DNA from: Prolixibacteraceae bacterium UBA6029
GTDB taxonomy: Bacteria; Bacteroidota; Bacteroidia; Bacteroidales; Prolixibacteraceae
DNA length: 64,000 nt
Assembly (NCBI GenBank): GCA_002429385.1
Contig: DIZL01000044.1
Coordinates: forward strand, 3,211-67,210
Reading direction: 5' to 3'
Of the stretch, positions 34,240 through 43,621 are shown piece by piece. Below the pieces are notes generated by a model. The model was given only the letters and a program-made list of their open reading frames with translations, had not been told where the DNA came from and searched no databases. How positions within the stretch are numbered: position 1 is the first letter of the stretch; each line of letters begins with the position of its first letter. A program made the position numbers and the translations under genes.

Positions 34240-35358
34240 ATGAAACTTCTACTCCCTATTTTACTCCTGCTCTTTTTCCAGAAATCCTTTTCCCAGGTCG
34301 TTAAATTAAATACAACCCTAAACTTTCAGTTTGTTGAAGGTCCCGTATGGAACGGGAAGGGCGCACTCTACTTCTCAGATATGAATGCCAAGAAAGTCTA
34401 CAAATACATTCCCGGAACAGGCTTTTCTGTCATCCGTAGCGGACAGGCAACCAATGGCATGGCTATCGATAGTACGGGTTGCCTGGTAGTCTGTGAACAA
34501 GGTTCAACTAATCAGGTGGTACAAATGGATACCTTGGGTGTGGTGAAGAAGATCCTGGTAAACAGGTACAACAGTAAAGCATTCGACAACCCGAATGATT
34601 TATGCATTGACAAAAAAGGGGGAGTCTACTTTTCAGATCCTACCTGGGGTATTCAGCCTCAGGACAAACAAGCAGTTTATTACATCAAGCCAACCGGTGA
34701 ATGTATTCGTATCAGCGGCGATTTCCAAAAGCCAAACGGCAATTGTCTTTCACCCGACAAAAAACTGTTGTATGTTGATGATTCAAATGATAAAAATGTA
34801 TCCGTATTCGACGTTCAGCCTGACGGTACCGCAATTAACAAGAGGGTCTTCTGTATCTTGAAAGCCAACACGGGAGCCGTGAGCGGAGCCGATGGAATGA
34901 GGGTCGATAGCGAGGGAACGCTTTATATTGCTTCAGGGGTTGGAGTCCAGGTCTTCGATAAAAATGGCCTCTGGGTTAAAACTATCAGTATTCCTGAAAC
35001 GCCTACCAATGTAGCCTTCGGAGGTAAGGATTTAAAGACACTTTTTATAACAGCCGGTACCAGTTTGTATTCAACACCAGTGGTTGTATCAGGAAATCCA
35101 TTGTATAATTCAGTCCCGATGATGGAAACATTAAACACGGTTGTCTTCCCCAACCCAACTAAAGGACTTCTGAATATTGCGCTGGCGAAATACCAGTCAA
35201 TGCATATTTACACGATTTCAGGACAGGAAGTATTGTCCGGGAAATCCTTATCTCATCCGACTACGATTGACTTAAGTTCACTCCGGAACGGTTGTTACAT
35301 TGTAAAAATCGAATCTGATAAGGTCGTCTATACCTCCAAGGTATTCCTTCAGAAATAA
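34240..35358 (+). CDS. SMP-30/gluconolactonase-like protein with T9SS sorting domain
   Basis: A 372-aa exported protein. Signal peptide 1-18 (LLLLFFQKSFSQ) is followed by a six-bladed SMP-30/lactonase propeller (VEGPVWNGKGALYFSDMNAKK, FDNPNDLCIDKKGGVYFSDP and PNGNCLSPDKKLLYV contain the usual Glu, Asn and Asp metal ligands). A C-terminal T9SS sorting domain covers about 295-372 (VVFPNPTKG, LRNGCYIVKIESD). It probably acts on a sugar lactone outside the cell. It follows znuB by 34 bases and may be cotranscribed. Confidence 0.88.
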   Translation: MKLLLPILLLLFFQKSFSQVVKLNTTLNFQFVEGPVWNGKGALYFSDMNAKKVYKYIPGTGFSVIRSGQATNGMAIDSTGCLVVCEQGSTNQVVQMDTLGVVKKILVNRYNSKAFDNPNDLCIDKKGGVYFSDPTWGIQPQDKQAVYYIKPTGECIRISGDFQKPNGNCLSPDKKLLYVDDSNDKNVSVFDVQPDGTAINKRVFCILKANTGAVSGADGMRVDSEGTLYIASGVGVQVFDKNGLWVKTISIPETPTNVAFGGKDLKTLFITAGTSLYSTPVVVSGNPLYNSVPMMETLNTVVFPNPTKGLLNIALAKYQSMHIYTISGQEVLSGKSLSHPTTIDLSSLRNGCYIVKIESDKVVYTSKVFLQK

Positions 35359-35371
35359 GCAGATAAAGAAA

Positions 35372-35563
35372 GTGGAGCCGCAAGAATCAATACTTGTTGT
35401 CTGCCCTCATTGCGGAAAAACCTGGGACAAAGATACTCTGGACAAATCGTGCAGTAACTGTTTTGCCTGTACCGGCTGCGAAGCTTATATCTGTCCGGAA
35501 TGCCGGTATGAAATTGTGGTGACTCCTCCAAAACCTATGAAACGAACGAAACGGGGAGAATAG
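35372..35563 (+). CDS. Small Cys-rich zinc-ribbon-like protein
   Basis: A 63-aa protein starting with GTG, 13 bases after the SMP-30 gene. Eight Cys in four pairs (CPHC at 11-14, CSNC at 27-30, CTGC at 33-36 and CPEC at 41-44) suggest two small zinc or iron-binding knuckles, with a basic tail MKRTKRGE. I do not recognise a named family. A cytoplasmic location is likely, because there is no signal peptide. Confidence 0.65.
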   Translation: MEPQESILVVCPHCGKTWDKDTLDKSCSNCFACTGCEAYICPECRYEIVVTPPKPMKRTKRGE

Positions 35564-35862
35564 TTCGTTCATTTTCTTATTATAGAAAATTGACTTTTTA
35601 GGATTCAATTCCTTAAAAGTTTAAACTTTTTAGGATTACATTCCTTGAAAGTTGAAAAATGAATTCTGGAACTTCTAAATTACAAACCGGAACTCAGGAA
35701 TCTGAACCCATAATACCAGAAATAACTTTTTGAAGTGGAACTGGGTAATGCCTTAGCTGAATGGTCAGTTATGAGGGCATTTAAATCACTTCCAATAATT
35801 TGCAGAACTAAATATTTTCAGCAATCTTTGAATCCGAAAACCTATTACCCGCGAAACTTACA
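35564..35862. other. Non-coding region with two tandem AGGATT(n)ATTCC elements
   Basis: A unit ACTTTTTAGGATT, 3-5 bases, ATTCCTT then AAAAGTT or GAAAGTT occurs twice at about 35590-35655. Each copy is an imperfect palindrome of about 30 bp. The rest of the stretch is AT-rich promoter-like sequence for the DUF5916 gene; no gene seen. Confidence 0.5.
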
Positions 35863-38490
35863 ATGAACTTTAAACCAATCTCTATATTGATTGCTTCACT
35901 TTTCCTGATTTCAGGAGTATGTGCCAAAGAAAACTCCAAAGACAGTATTTCCAATTCGAACAAACCTCTTCGGATATACAATACAACCCGACTGACAACT
36001 GTCAAGCCAATCATTGACGGAATTTTAGATGACCCTTGCTGGAGAACAGGCGAATGGGCCGGAGATTTTATCCAATGGATTCCAAAAGAAGGAGCAAAAC
36101 CAAGTCATCCTACCCAAATAAAAATACTGTACGACGATAAAAATCTTTACGTTGCTCTTCGCGCTTTCGATAATGAACCTTCAAAAATCTCCAGAAAGGC
36201 CGGACGACGTGATGAATTAACCGGCGACATGATGGGTGTTACCTTCGATAGTTATCACGATCACAGGACTGGTTTTGAATTTATAATTACTGCATCAGGC
36301 CAAAAAGTAGATGATATTCTTACCAACCCAATGGCAACTGATATGAACTGGAATGCGGTCTGGTATGCAAAAACAGGGTTGGAAGATTCTGCCTGGGTGG
36401 CCGAATTCGAAATTCCGCTAAGTCAATTACGATACAGTGGGGATAAGGAACAGGTCTGGGGCCTTCATGCCTGGCGATGGATCGACCGATTCTCGGAAGA
36501 GAGCGACTGGGAACCCCAGACTTCAACCAGTCCCGGGATGCTTTACATTTTTGGTGAAATACACGGCATTAAAGACCTGCCTAAGTCACGCCGCATAGAA
36601 ATTATGCCCTATGCTTCCGGCAAGCTTAAAACATTTCCTAAAGTGCCTCTAAACCCCTATGCCGACAAGGGGCGTTTAGGAATGGGTAATGTAGGACTCG
36701 ATGCCAAGATTGGACTCTCAAGTAATTTTACCGCCGACCTGACTGTTAATCCTGACTTCGGACAGGTTGAGTCTGATCCGTCGGTCATGAACCTCACTGC
36801 ATTCGAAACTTTTTATGAAGAAAAAAGACCGTTCTTTCTGGAGGGTGAAAACATCTTCAAGTTTGAACTGGGCGATGCCAGCCTCTTCTATAGCCGACGG
36901 ATCGGTCATGCTCCGGTGTACAGACCTGATCTTGCCAACAATGAATACCTCAAATATCCCGACAATACCTCTATCCTGAGCGCAGTGAAAATCAGTGGGA
37001 AAAGTTCAAAAGGTCTTGCGGTGGGTGTTTTACAGAGCCTGACAGCCAATGAAAATGCACAATTGTCTTCCGCAGGATTGCAGCACAACGTTCGTGTTGA
37101 ACCGCTTACAAGCTATACAGTTGGACGTATACAGCAGGATTTTAATGAAGGGACCACAGTGCTCGGAGGTATATTTACTTCAACCAACCGGTTCATTAAT
37201 GATCCGTATCTCGAGTTCCTGAATCAAAATGCCTTTACCGGTGGTATTGATTTTCTGCATCAATGGAACCAGAAGGAGTTTTACCTGGATGCCAAAGTGA
37301 TTGCCAGTACAATCAATGGAAGCGCCGGAGCCATCCAAAATTTGCAGCTCTCATCGGCGAGATATTTCCAGCGGCCGGATACCGATGAGAAGAGGTTTGA
37401 CCCTACCCTTACCAGTCTTACCGGTCAGGGTGGTCATCTGAAAATTGGTAAAGGAAGTAAGGGATTGTGGCGGTATTCCACTGAAATTAACTGGAAATCA
37501 CCCGGTCTCGACCTAAACGATATGGGTTACATGCAAGTGGCAGACCTGGTTACACAGGGAAGCGATCTGTCGTATTTTGTCAACAAGCCAGTTTCTGTTT
37601 TCCGAACCTATTCGGTTGGTTTTCATCAATTCAATAACTGGGATTATGACATGAATTACCTGAATTCAGGATTCTATTTCACTTCTACTTTCGAATTTCT
37701 GAATCGGTGGTCAGTCTCTCCATTGGTTCATTATCAGTACGAATCGCTTGACAATCATTTGCTTCGTGGAGGAGATGCGATGTTGCTCCCACCATATGTG
37801 GGCGGGTCAATAAATGTGCATACCGATTACTCGAAGAAATTCTATGTAGGAGTTACTGCTGATCATAGCGCTTCCGAAAATGATAGTTACCGCAATACGG
37901 CTTTCCAGACCAGTGCAACGGTTATCCCTTTTAATGTGTTGAAACTTTCGGTAAGTCTGAATTATTCTGAAAACTCGGATAATCTCCAATATGTCGAAAC
38001 AAAAATACTGAATGCTTCCAACAAATACATCCTGGCACACCTGGGTCAGAAAACACTGGGTGCAACCTTTCGGATCGATTATAACATTACCCCTGAATTG
38101 TCGCTTCAATATTATGCAAGTCCGTTTGCCTCGGTTGGAAAATATTCTGCCTTTAAAGAGGTCACCAATCCGCAGGCTGAATTGTATGCTGACCGTTTTT
38201 CCCTGTTGAATACCCAGTATTCCAACAATGAATATCAGGTGCCTGCTGGTATCGATAATCCAGCCTACTCGATCAAAAATCCTGATTTCACCTTTAACCA
38301 GTTCCGGTCGAATCTCGTATTTCGCTGGGAATACCGCCCCGGATCCCAAATCTTTCTGGTATGGGGCAATGATCGTACCGGATTGAACAACAATAGCAAC
38401 TCAAAGGTTGGTGATGCCATCAGTCAGTTAAGAAATGTTTTGCCCAACAACATATTCCTGGTTAAACTGAACTATTGGTTTTCATTGTAG
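35863..38490 (+). CDS. DUF5916 outer-membrane protein with CBM9-like domain
   Basis: An 875-aa exported protein with signal peptide 1-21. A carbohydrate-binding family 9-like sandwich (about 45-235) starts with KPIIDGILDDPCWRTGEWAG and has ILYDDKNLYVALRAFD. A DUF5916 part (from about 240) includes the ELG-type FETFYEEKRPFFLEG and a C-terminal region with many alternating aromatic strands ending in YWFSL, suggesting an outer-membrane beta-barrel. Homologues are widespread in Bacteroidota and their role is unknown. It ends convergent with the Oar-like receptor. Confidence 0.85.
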   Translation: MNFKPISILIASLFLISGVCAKENSKDSISNSNKPLRIYNTTRLTTVKPIIDGILDDPCWRTGEWAGDFIQWIPKEGAKPSHPTQIKILYDDKNLYVALRAFDNEPSKISRKAGRRDELTGDMMGVTFDSYHDHRTGFEFIITASGQKVDDILTNPMATDMNWNAVWYAKTGLEDSAWVAEFEIPLSQLRYSGDKEQVWGLHAWRWIDRFSEESDWEPQTSTSPGMLYIFGEIHGIKDLPKSRRIEIMPYASGKLKTFPKVPLNPYADKGRLGMGNVGLDAKIGLSSNFTADLTVNPDFGQVESDPSVMNLTAFETFYEEKRPFFLEGENIFKFELGDASLFYSRRIGHAPVYRPDLANNEYLKYPDNTSILSAVKISGKSSKGLAVGVLQSLTANENAQLSSAGLQHNVRVEPLTSYTVGRIQQDFNEGTTVLGGIFTSTNRFINDPYLEFLNQNAFTGGIDFLHQWNQKEFYLDAKVIASTINGSAGAIQNLQLSSARYFQRPDTDEKRFDPTLTSLTGQGGHLKIGKGSKGLWRYSTEINWKSPGLDLNDMGYMQVADLVTQGSDLSYFVNKPVSVFRTYSVGFHQFNNWDYDMNYLNSGFYFTSTFEFLNRWSVSPLVHYQYESLDNHLLRGGDAMLLPPYVGGSINVHTDYSKKFYVGVTADHSASENDSYRNTAFQTSATVIPFNVLKLSVSLNYSENSDNLQYVETKILNASNKYILAHLGQKTLGATFRIDYNITPELSLQYYASPFASVGKYSAFKEVTNPQAELYADRFSLLNTQYSNNEYQVPAGIDNPAYSIKNPDFTFNQFRSNLVFRWEYRPGSQIFLVWGNDRTGLNNNSNSKVGDAISQLRNVLPNNIFLVKLNYWFSL

Positions 38491-38545
38491 AACCATCGGA
38501 AAGTTCAATCAATCAAGTTATTTTCTGAGACGGAATGAGACAAAA

Positions 38546-38573
38546 ACAGGGACTTCTTTTCAGAAGCCCCTGT
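38546..38573 (-). terminator. Terminator hairpin for the Oar-like receptor gene
   Basis: ACAGGGACTTCT pairs with AGAAGCCCCTGT (one mismatch) around a 4-base loop. On the minus strand the stem is followed by TTTTTG. It lies between convergent genes and may also stop plus-strand transcripts. Confidence 0.72.
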
Positions 38574-38595
38574 AAATATTGATTTCAAATTTCGA

Positions 38596-41500
38596 TTAAT
38601 TAAATAAGTATTTCACACCAAACATCATTTGCCATCTTGAACTGATACCTGTTGAGTTCTGGTATGGTTGAACAAATGGAGTTGTTCCTGTCTGGAATGG
38701 TAGAGAGAATGAAGGAGTTTTTCCATCTGCAGATAGACCTTCATATTTTAATATGTTTGTAGCTGTTGGAATTTTAACTACACCCCAATCTCTGTTAAGG
38801 AAGTTTCCGGCATTAATCACGTCCAATGAAAACCTAAGCGTGTTGGTTGTTTTACCAAATTTAAGTTTTAAATCTTGTGTGATATTCAAATCCAATTTAC
38901 TATAGTAAGGCGCTACAGTAGCATTTCTTTTTGCATACTGACCTCTGTGTGTATTCAGGTAAGTTGAATTAGAAATGAAAGCGTCTAACTGTGACCATAT
39001 TTGTGCGGCTGTTCTTGTATCAGTTGAAGCTCCGGTACCTAAACCCCCAGAACCAACTTTAACCAGGTTAATATCAGTAATTGTTTTTGGAATATACATC
39101 AAGTCATTACCTGAATTACCATCACCATTTAAGTCGCCATTATAAACATAGGAATTTACACCGTTGTTAGCCAATTCATAAATTGCTCCAATTGTTGTAG
39201 AAAGATAGTCTCCTTCGTTGATTTTGTAAGCGAAGTTGGCAATAATTCTGTTTGGTTGGTAATATGATGCATAACCCAAATTAGCTGAATTAGGATCCTG
39301 ATTGGCAACAGGTGCTGCACTCCATAATGAAGAGGCAGTTGATCCACCTTCTGCAGTGTTCTTGGATACTGAACGGGTATATGCTATACCATAGGCTAAA
39401 TTTTCAGTAGTTCTTTGAATTTTTGCCGTTAAAGTGTAAGTATAACCTTTACTATCGTTACTCATTAAGATTGCGTTACCAATATTAGGATTTGCCAAAG
39501 TCGCTGTTGGCGTTCCAGCATAATATTTGTTTGTATTTGCTGTAGTTAAGTAACGCGTTCTGTTATCAACACCACCCAATACAAATCCGTTGGATTCATT
39601 TAAGTTAATGTTAGAATAATAAACTGCATTGATGTCTTGTGTATAGTTGTATTCAGCGCCAACTACCCAGCCACCTTCTATTCTCTTATCAATAGCCAAA
39701 GATGATTTCCAGGCTGTTGGATATTTGAAGTTGCTTGAAACCAAAGCAGTACTGTAAGAAGAATTAGCAGCTCCTGCAGTTGGCCTGTAAGCGGTAGGGT
39801 CAACATTAAATGCTGTTTTGTTAGCACTGTTTGTGAATGAACCGAATTGAATACCATTGTTCGAAGCCTGGTTAGAAATCCAAACGAATGGTGGAGGCCC
39901 TGCAAAGATACCGGTACCACCTCTGACTTGTACTGTTTTATCTCCCATAGGATTCCAGTTGAAACCTAATCTTGGTGAAATAATAATATTATTCATTGGT
40001 GCTTTCCCAATGTTATACGACGAACCATCTTTGAATTTTAATGCATCAAAGTCAGGGTTATCAGTCATTACCTGTTTGTAGAGGGTTTCATCAAGTCTCA
40101 ACCCAGCAGTTAAGGTGAAATCATTGGTTACTTTCCACTTATCCTGAATGAACTGAGATAACTCTGTCGATCCGGCATTAGCCCAAGGGAAAGCCCCACC
40201 AGGTAAAGCTGAATATTGCAGGTAGTATGATTTAGCATTTAAAGTTCCGTTTTTTGCTGAATTATAGAAGTCAGTCAAACTATTGAATTGATAAACACCT
40301 TCATAACCAGGCGCAAATGCGTTTTGATATTTCTTAATTGAGTTTTGAGTACCTACAGTGATTTCATGTGCACCTTTATAATAAGTTAAGATGTCGTTTA
40401 ATTGATAAACGTCGGTATTTAATATGTTATTGTAAGTGTACATTTCATAACCAAAAGTTGTATAAATGTTACCATTGTTTAAAATATCAACCAATGGCAT
40501 TGTTGCACTACTGGAGTGAGGAGAACGGAAATCTCTCAATGCTGTATAGCCAACTTGTAATTTATTCGACAACTTATTATTGAAACGAGTATTCAATTCA
40601 GCAATTAAAATATTAAAGTTGTTATTGATCACATAACCACTGCCATAGAAAGGCATTGAATAAGTACCTGGTTGTCCACCGGTTGTTTGACCAGTACCTG
40701 GTCTTGACGTAGATGCAAATTGATCAGAAGAAGATTTTAAATAGTTATACTTTATTGTGAAAGTATTCTTGCTATTAATGTTCCAATCTAATTTTGCAGT
40801 GATCTTATCAGAATTAGTTTTGAATGAATAACCTTGGAAAGCACCAGGGTCATATCCATACTTAGTTTTTAAGAAACTGGATAAAGCTTTTAAAGTATCT
40901 GCGTTTGCCTGAGAATAGTTTCCACCTGCAGTATGAGATGCGTCCGAAGGCGACATGGAAGTTGCGGGAGCATCTTGTCTGGATTGTTCACCACTTACGA
41001 AGAAAAACAATTTGTCTTTGATAATTGGCCCACCTAAACTAAATCCTTTGATGGAATAATCAAAAGGAGTTTTTACAACGGTAGTTGGCCCGGCATCGTA
41101 ACCTAAATAATTTTCATTCCTGGAATATTGGTAAACACTTCCTTTAAAGGTATTTGTACCACTTTTAGTTACGGTGTTAACACCTGTTCCGGCAAATCCA
41201 CCTTGTTTAACATCATAAGGTGATACGTTGACCTGAATTTGTTCAATCGCTTCCAGTGAAATCGGTTGTGCACCTGTTTGTCCTCCAAGGATGGACGATA
41301 GTCCAAATGAGTTGTTAAAGTTAGCGCCATCAACCGTCATGTTATTGTATTGGTTACTTCTACCACCAATATTCAATCCGTTTGAGGTAGGTTCCAACTT
41401 TACAAAATCTTGAATTGAACGGTTGATTGTTGGTAAACGATCAACTTGAGTTCTCGTAATTAACTCCATAGAACCCGTTCTTGAACTACTGAAAGCCTTA

Positions 41501-41871
41501 TCGTTAACAGCCGTAACAACAACTTCAGCGATGTCTGTTGATTCTTTCAAAATAAAGTTAGCTTTGAAAGTTTGGCCTAAGAACAAGGTGATTCCATCCT
41601 GATGTGCGGGTTGATTACCCACAAAACTTACTTCAATGGAATAAGGGCCACCGATTTTTAAATTCGGTAAATTGTAACGACCATCTTCACGAGTCGTAGT
41701 TCCATACTTTGTGCCCGTTGGCATATGTGTTGCTATTACTGTAGCAGATGGCAATGTACCTTCACCATTGGAAACCAATCCCTGAATTTCAGCGGTTGTT
41801 TCCTGTGCTCTTACTACAAAAGATAATAGAACAACCAGCGACAGTAAAATTATGTTCTTTAATTTTGTCAT
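38596..41871 (-). CDS. Oar-like TonB-dependent receptor
   Basis: A 1091-aa outer-membrane protein. After signal peptide 1-22 comes a carboxypeptidase-regulatory-like sandwich (about 24-112), then a TonB plug (about 115-240: TRTQVDRLPTINRSIQDFV, GGRSNQYNNMTVDGANFNN and SPYDVKQGGFAGTGVNTVTKSGT), then a long beta-barrel ending in WQMMFGVKYLFN. This layout matches the Oar family of Myxococcus and Bacteroidota, associated with export or signalling more than with glycan uptake; no SusD partner is present. Upstream there are about 720 bases without a clear gene. Confidence 0.88.
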   Translation of the reverse strand: MTKLKNIILLSLVVLLSFVVRAQETTAEIQGLVSNGEGTLPSATVIATHMPTGTKYGTTTREDGRYNLPNLKIGGPYSIEVSFVGNQPAHQDGITLFLGQTFKANFILKESTDIAEVVVTAVNDKAFSSSRTGSMELITRTQVDRLPTINRSIQDFVKLEPTSNGLNIGGRSNQYNNMTVDGANFNNSFGLSSILGGQTGAQPISLEAIEQIQVNVSPYDVKQGGFAGTGVNTVTKSGTNTFKGSVYQYSRNENYLGYDAGPTTVVKTPFDYSIKGFSLGGPIIKDKLFFFVSGEQSRQDAPATSMSPSDASHTAGGNYSQANADTLKALSSFLKTKYGYDPGAFQGYSFKTNSDKITAKLDWNINSKNTFTIKYNYLKSSSDQFASTSRPGTGQTTGGQPGTYSMPFYGSGYVINNNFNILIAELNTRFNNKLSNKLQVGYTALRDFRSPHSSSATMPLVDILNNGNIYTTFGYEMYTYNNILNTDVYQLNDILTYYKGAHEITVGTQNSIKKYQNAFAPGYEGVYQFNSLTDFYNSAKNGTLNAKSYYLQYSALPGGAFPWANAGSTELSQFIQDKWKVTNDFTLTAGLRLDETLYKQVMTDNPDFDALKFKDGSSYNIGKAPMNNIIISPRLGFNWNPMGDKTVQVRGGTGIFAGPPPFVWISNQASNNGIQFGSFTNSANKTAFNVDPTAYRPTAGAANSSYSTALVSSNFKYPTAWKSSLAIDKRIEGGWVVGAEYNYTQDINAVYYSNINLNESNGFVLGGVDNRTRYLTTANTNKYYAGTPTATLANPNIGNAILMSNDSKGYTYTLTAKIQRTTENLAYGIAYTRSVSKNTAEGGSTASSLWSAAPVANQDPNSANLGYASYYQPNRIIANFAYKINEGDYLSTTIGAIYELANNGVNSYVYNGDLNGDGNSGNDLMYIPKTITDINLVKVGSGGLGTGASTDTRTAAQIWSQLDAFISNSTYLNTHRGQYAKRNATVAPYYSKLDLNITQDLKLKFGKTTNTLRFSLDVINAGNFLNRDWGVVKIPTATNILKYEGLSADGKTPSFSLPFQTGTTPFVQPYQNSTGISSRWQMMFGVKYLFN

Positions 41872-42147
41872 GTGTTTGTTTTTAAAATATGCATTTTATT
41901 ATTACAATAACCTCCCCTTTGTTACAAGAGGTTTCATTTAGTATCACTTCCAAAGAATAGATTTGATTTACTAATCTAAGATTACGATTTGTACTCATTC
42001 CTTGTAAGTTGAATAGATCTTCAGATTTCTAAACGGAACCAAATTGGTTTCCTTTAATTAAGTGCTCGGCAACCACTATGGCTCCGGGCAATGCGTCTGT
42101 TTTTGCTCATGTAATTCTCCCATCCATTCCAGGGAAGACACCTGGGA

Positions 42148-42213
42148 TTATCCTGAAAAAATCACTGCAAACATAGCAATGACCAATAAATAAGCTTTGA
42201 GCGTTTTTTTCAT
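42148..42213 (-). pseudogene. Tiny signal-peptide-like frame interrupted by a stop
   Basis: Reading leftward from ATG at 42213 gives the 21-residue MKKTLKAYLLVIAMFAVIFSG, an ideal bacterial signal peptide, and then TAA. In the same frame the next 23 codons are open (SQVSSLEWMGELHEQKQTH and a few more) before a TAG at 42076-42078. It could be a small secreted protein broken by one stop, a genuine 21-aa peptide, or chance. It lies in the leader of the Oar-like receptor on the same strand. Confidence 0.35.
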
Positions 42214-42574
42214 AGAAAATAGATTTTAATTCCGGACAAAGAAAGTGATTTGATTTATGATTAATTTTAACTATTCCTTACTATAACATTAACATTTTAT
42301 GACAAATCAATTAAGTTCATATCTGCTTGTTGAAATATTCAATGAAAATTCTCAAGCCCGTTTCCCACCCGAAAAGTACAATTAATTCCAATTGTTCGAA
42401 TAGCTAGTTATGAACAGAAATATTTGTTATAAAATGTTAATAAATTACAAAATATTAGTGCGGGAATCATTTTATTATTCGTAAAAAATGTTATTGACCC
42501 CTTCTTTTCGCTTGTCCGGAACTGACGGTTAACCAAACAATTCATGCTCTGGGCTGTTTTTATTTCAAAATTGA

Positions 42575-42582
42575 TATTTTTG
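42575..42582 (+). promoter_or_regulatory. Putative -7 box (TATTTTTG) for nadA
   Basis: TATTTTTG matches TAnnTTTG, 12 bases before the ATG at 42595 and 36 bases before the ATG at 42619. If used, it makes the second ATG the likelier start. Confidence 0.38.
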
Positions 42583-42594
42583 CAGCCTGATTTA

Positions 42595-43611
42595 ATGGGG
42601 AACCAAAAATTGAATGTGATGGAACAGACAGTTATCAGGGAAATGCTTGATGAAAGAGGATTTATTGACGAACCGGTTGGTCCGGAAATAAAGCTGGTGG
42701 AAGAAATTAACCGGCTGAAGAAGGAAAAGAATGCAGTCATTCTCAGTCATTACTATGTCGAAAGCGAGTTGCAGGACATTGCCGACTTTGTGGGCGATAG
42801 CCTTGGCCTATCGCAGGAGGCTGCCAAAACCAAAGCCGACCTAATCGTATTTGTAGGGGTTCATTTCATGGCCGAAACCGCTAAAATCATCAATCCATCC
42901 AAGAAGGTGATCCTTCCTGACCTCAAAGCAGGTTGCTCCCTGGCTGATTCTGCCCCTGCCGATAAGTTTGCTGAATTTAAGGCTCAATACCCCGATCATA
43001 AGGTCATCTCCTACATCAACTGCACCGCTGAACTGAAAACGATGACCGATGTAATCTGTACCTCGGCCAACGCCTTGAAGATTGTGAACAGTTTCCCTCC
43101 CGAACAGAAACTGATTTTTGCTCCGGATAAAAACCTTGGAAACTACATCAACAGCCTCACGGGACGCGACATGGTTCTCTGGGACGGCGCCTGTATGGTT
43201 CATGAGAAATATTCGCTTGAAAAAATAATTGCGCTAATGGATCAATATCCTGATGCCGAGTTTATTGCCCATCCCGAGTGCGAAAAACCAGTATTGCTCA
43301 TCGCCAATTACATAGGTTCAACCACGGCCTTATTGAATTACGTCGAAAAAAGCCCGTCTAAAAAATTCATTGTTGCTACAGAAAGCGGCATTCTGCACCA
43401 GATGAACAAAGCCTGCCCGAATAAGATCTTCATTCCTGCTCCTTCAATCGATTCCACCTGCGGCTGCAACGATTGCTCCTACATGAAACTGAACAGCCTC
43501 CAGAAATTGTATATTTGCCTGAAGAACGAACTGCCCGAAATAACCCTTTCGGATGAGGTCATCCAAAAGGCCCGTATACCCATATTCCGTATGCTCGAAA
43601 TCTCGAAATAA
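42595..43611 (+). CDS. nadA: Quinolinate synthase A
   Basis: A 338-aa [4Fe-4S] enzyme that condenses iminoaspartate with dihydroxyacetone phosphate to quinolinate in de novo NAD synthesis. AVILSHYYVESELQDIADFVGDSL (about 42-65), VGVHFMAETAKI, the cluster Cys in DLKAGCSLAD, WDGACMVHE and STCGCNDC, and the triad of pseudo-symmetric domains are evident. Start 42595 gives MGNQKLNVMEQ and 42619 gives MEQTVIREM; both are plausible. nadB and nadC are not adjacent. Confidence 0.95.
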   Translation: MGNQKLNVMEQTVIREMLDERGFIDEPVGPEIKLVEEINRLKKEKNAVILSHYYVESELQDIADFVGDSLGLSQEAAKTKADLIVFVGVHFMAETAKIINPSKKVILPDLKAGCSLADSAPADKFAEFKAQYPDHKVISYINCTAELKTMTDVICTSANALKIVNSFPPEQKLIFAPDKNLGNYINSLTGRDMVLWDGACMVHEKYSLEKIIALMDQYPDAEFIAHPECEKPVLLIANYIGSTTALLNYVEKSPSKKFIVATESGILHQMNKACPNKIFIPAPSIDSTCGCNDCSYMKLNSLQKLYICLKNELPEITLSDEVIQKARIPIFRMLEISK

Positions 43612-43621
43612 CCCAACGACC

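Larger units (their letters stand above)
41872..42594. other. Long divergent intergenic region
   Basis: About 720 bases between the Oar-like receptor and nadA. It is AT-rich and carries a short minus-strand reading frame at 42148-42213. Nothing else is recognisable; the receptor's long leader and promoter are expected here. Confidence 0.5.

Noticed and set aside
37807..38349. 180-codon open frame antisense to the DUF5916 gene
   Set aside because: The sense gene is clear and full length; the antisense frame has no recognisable features.
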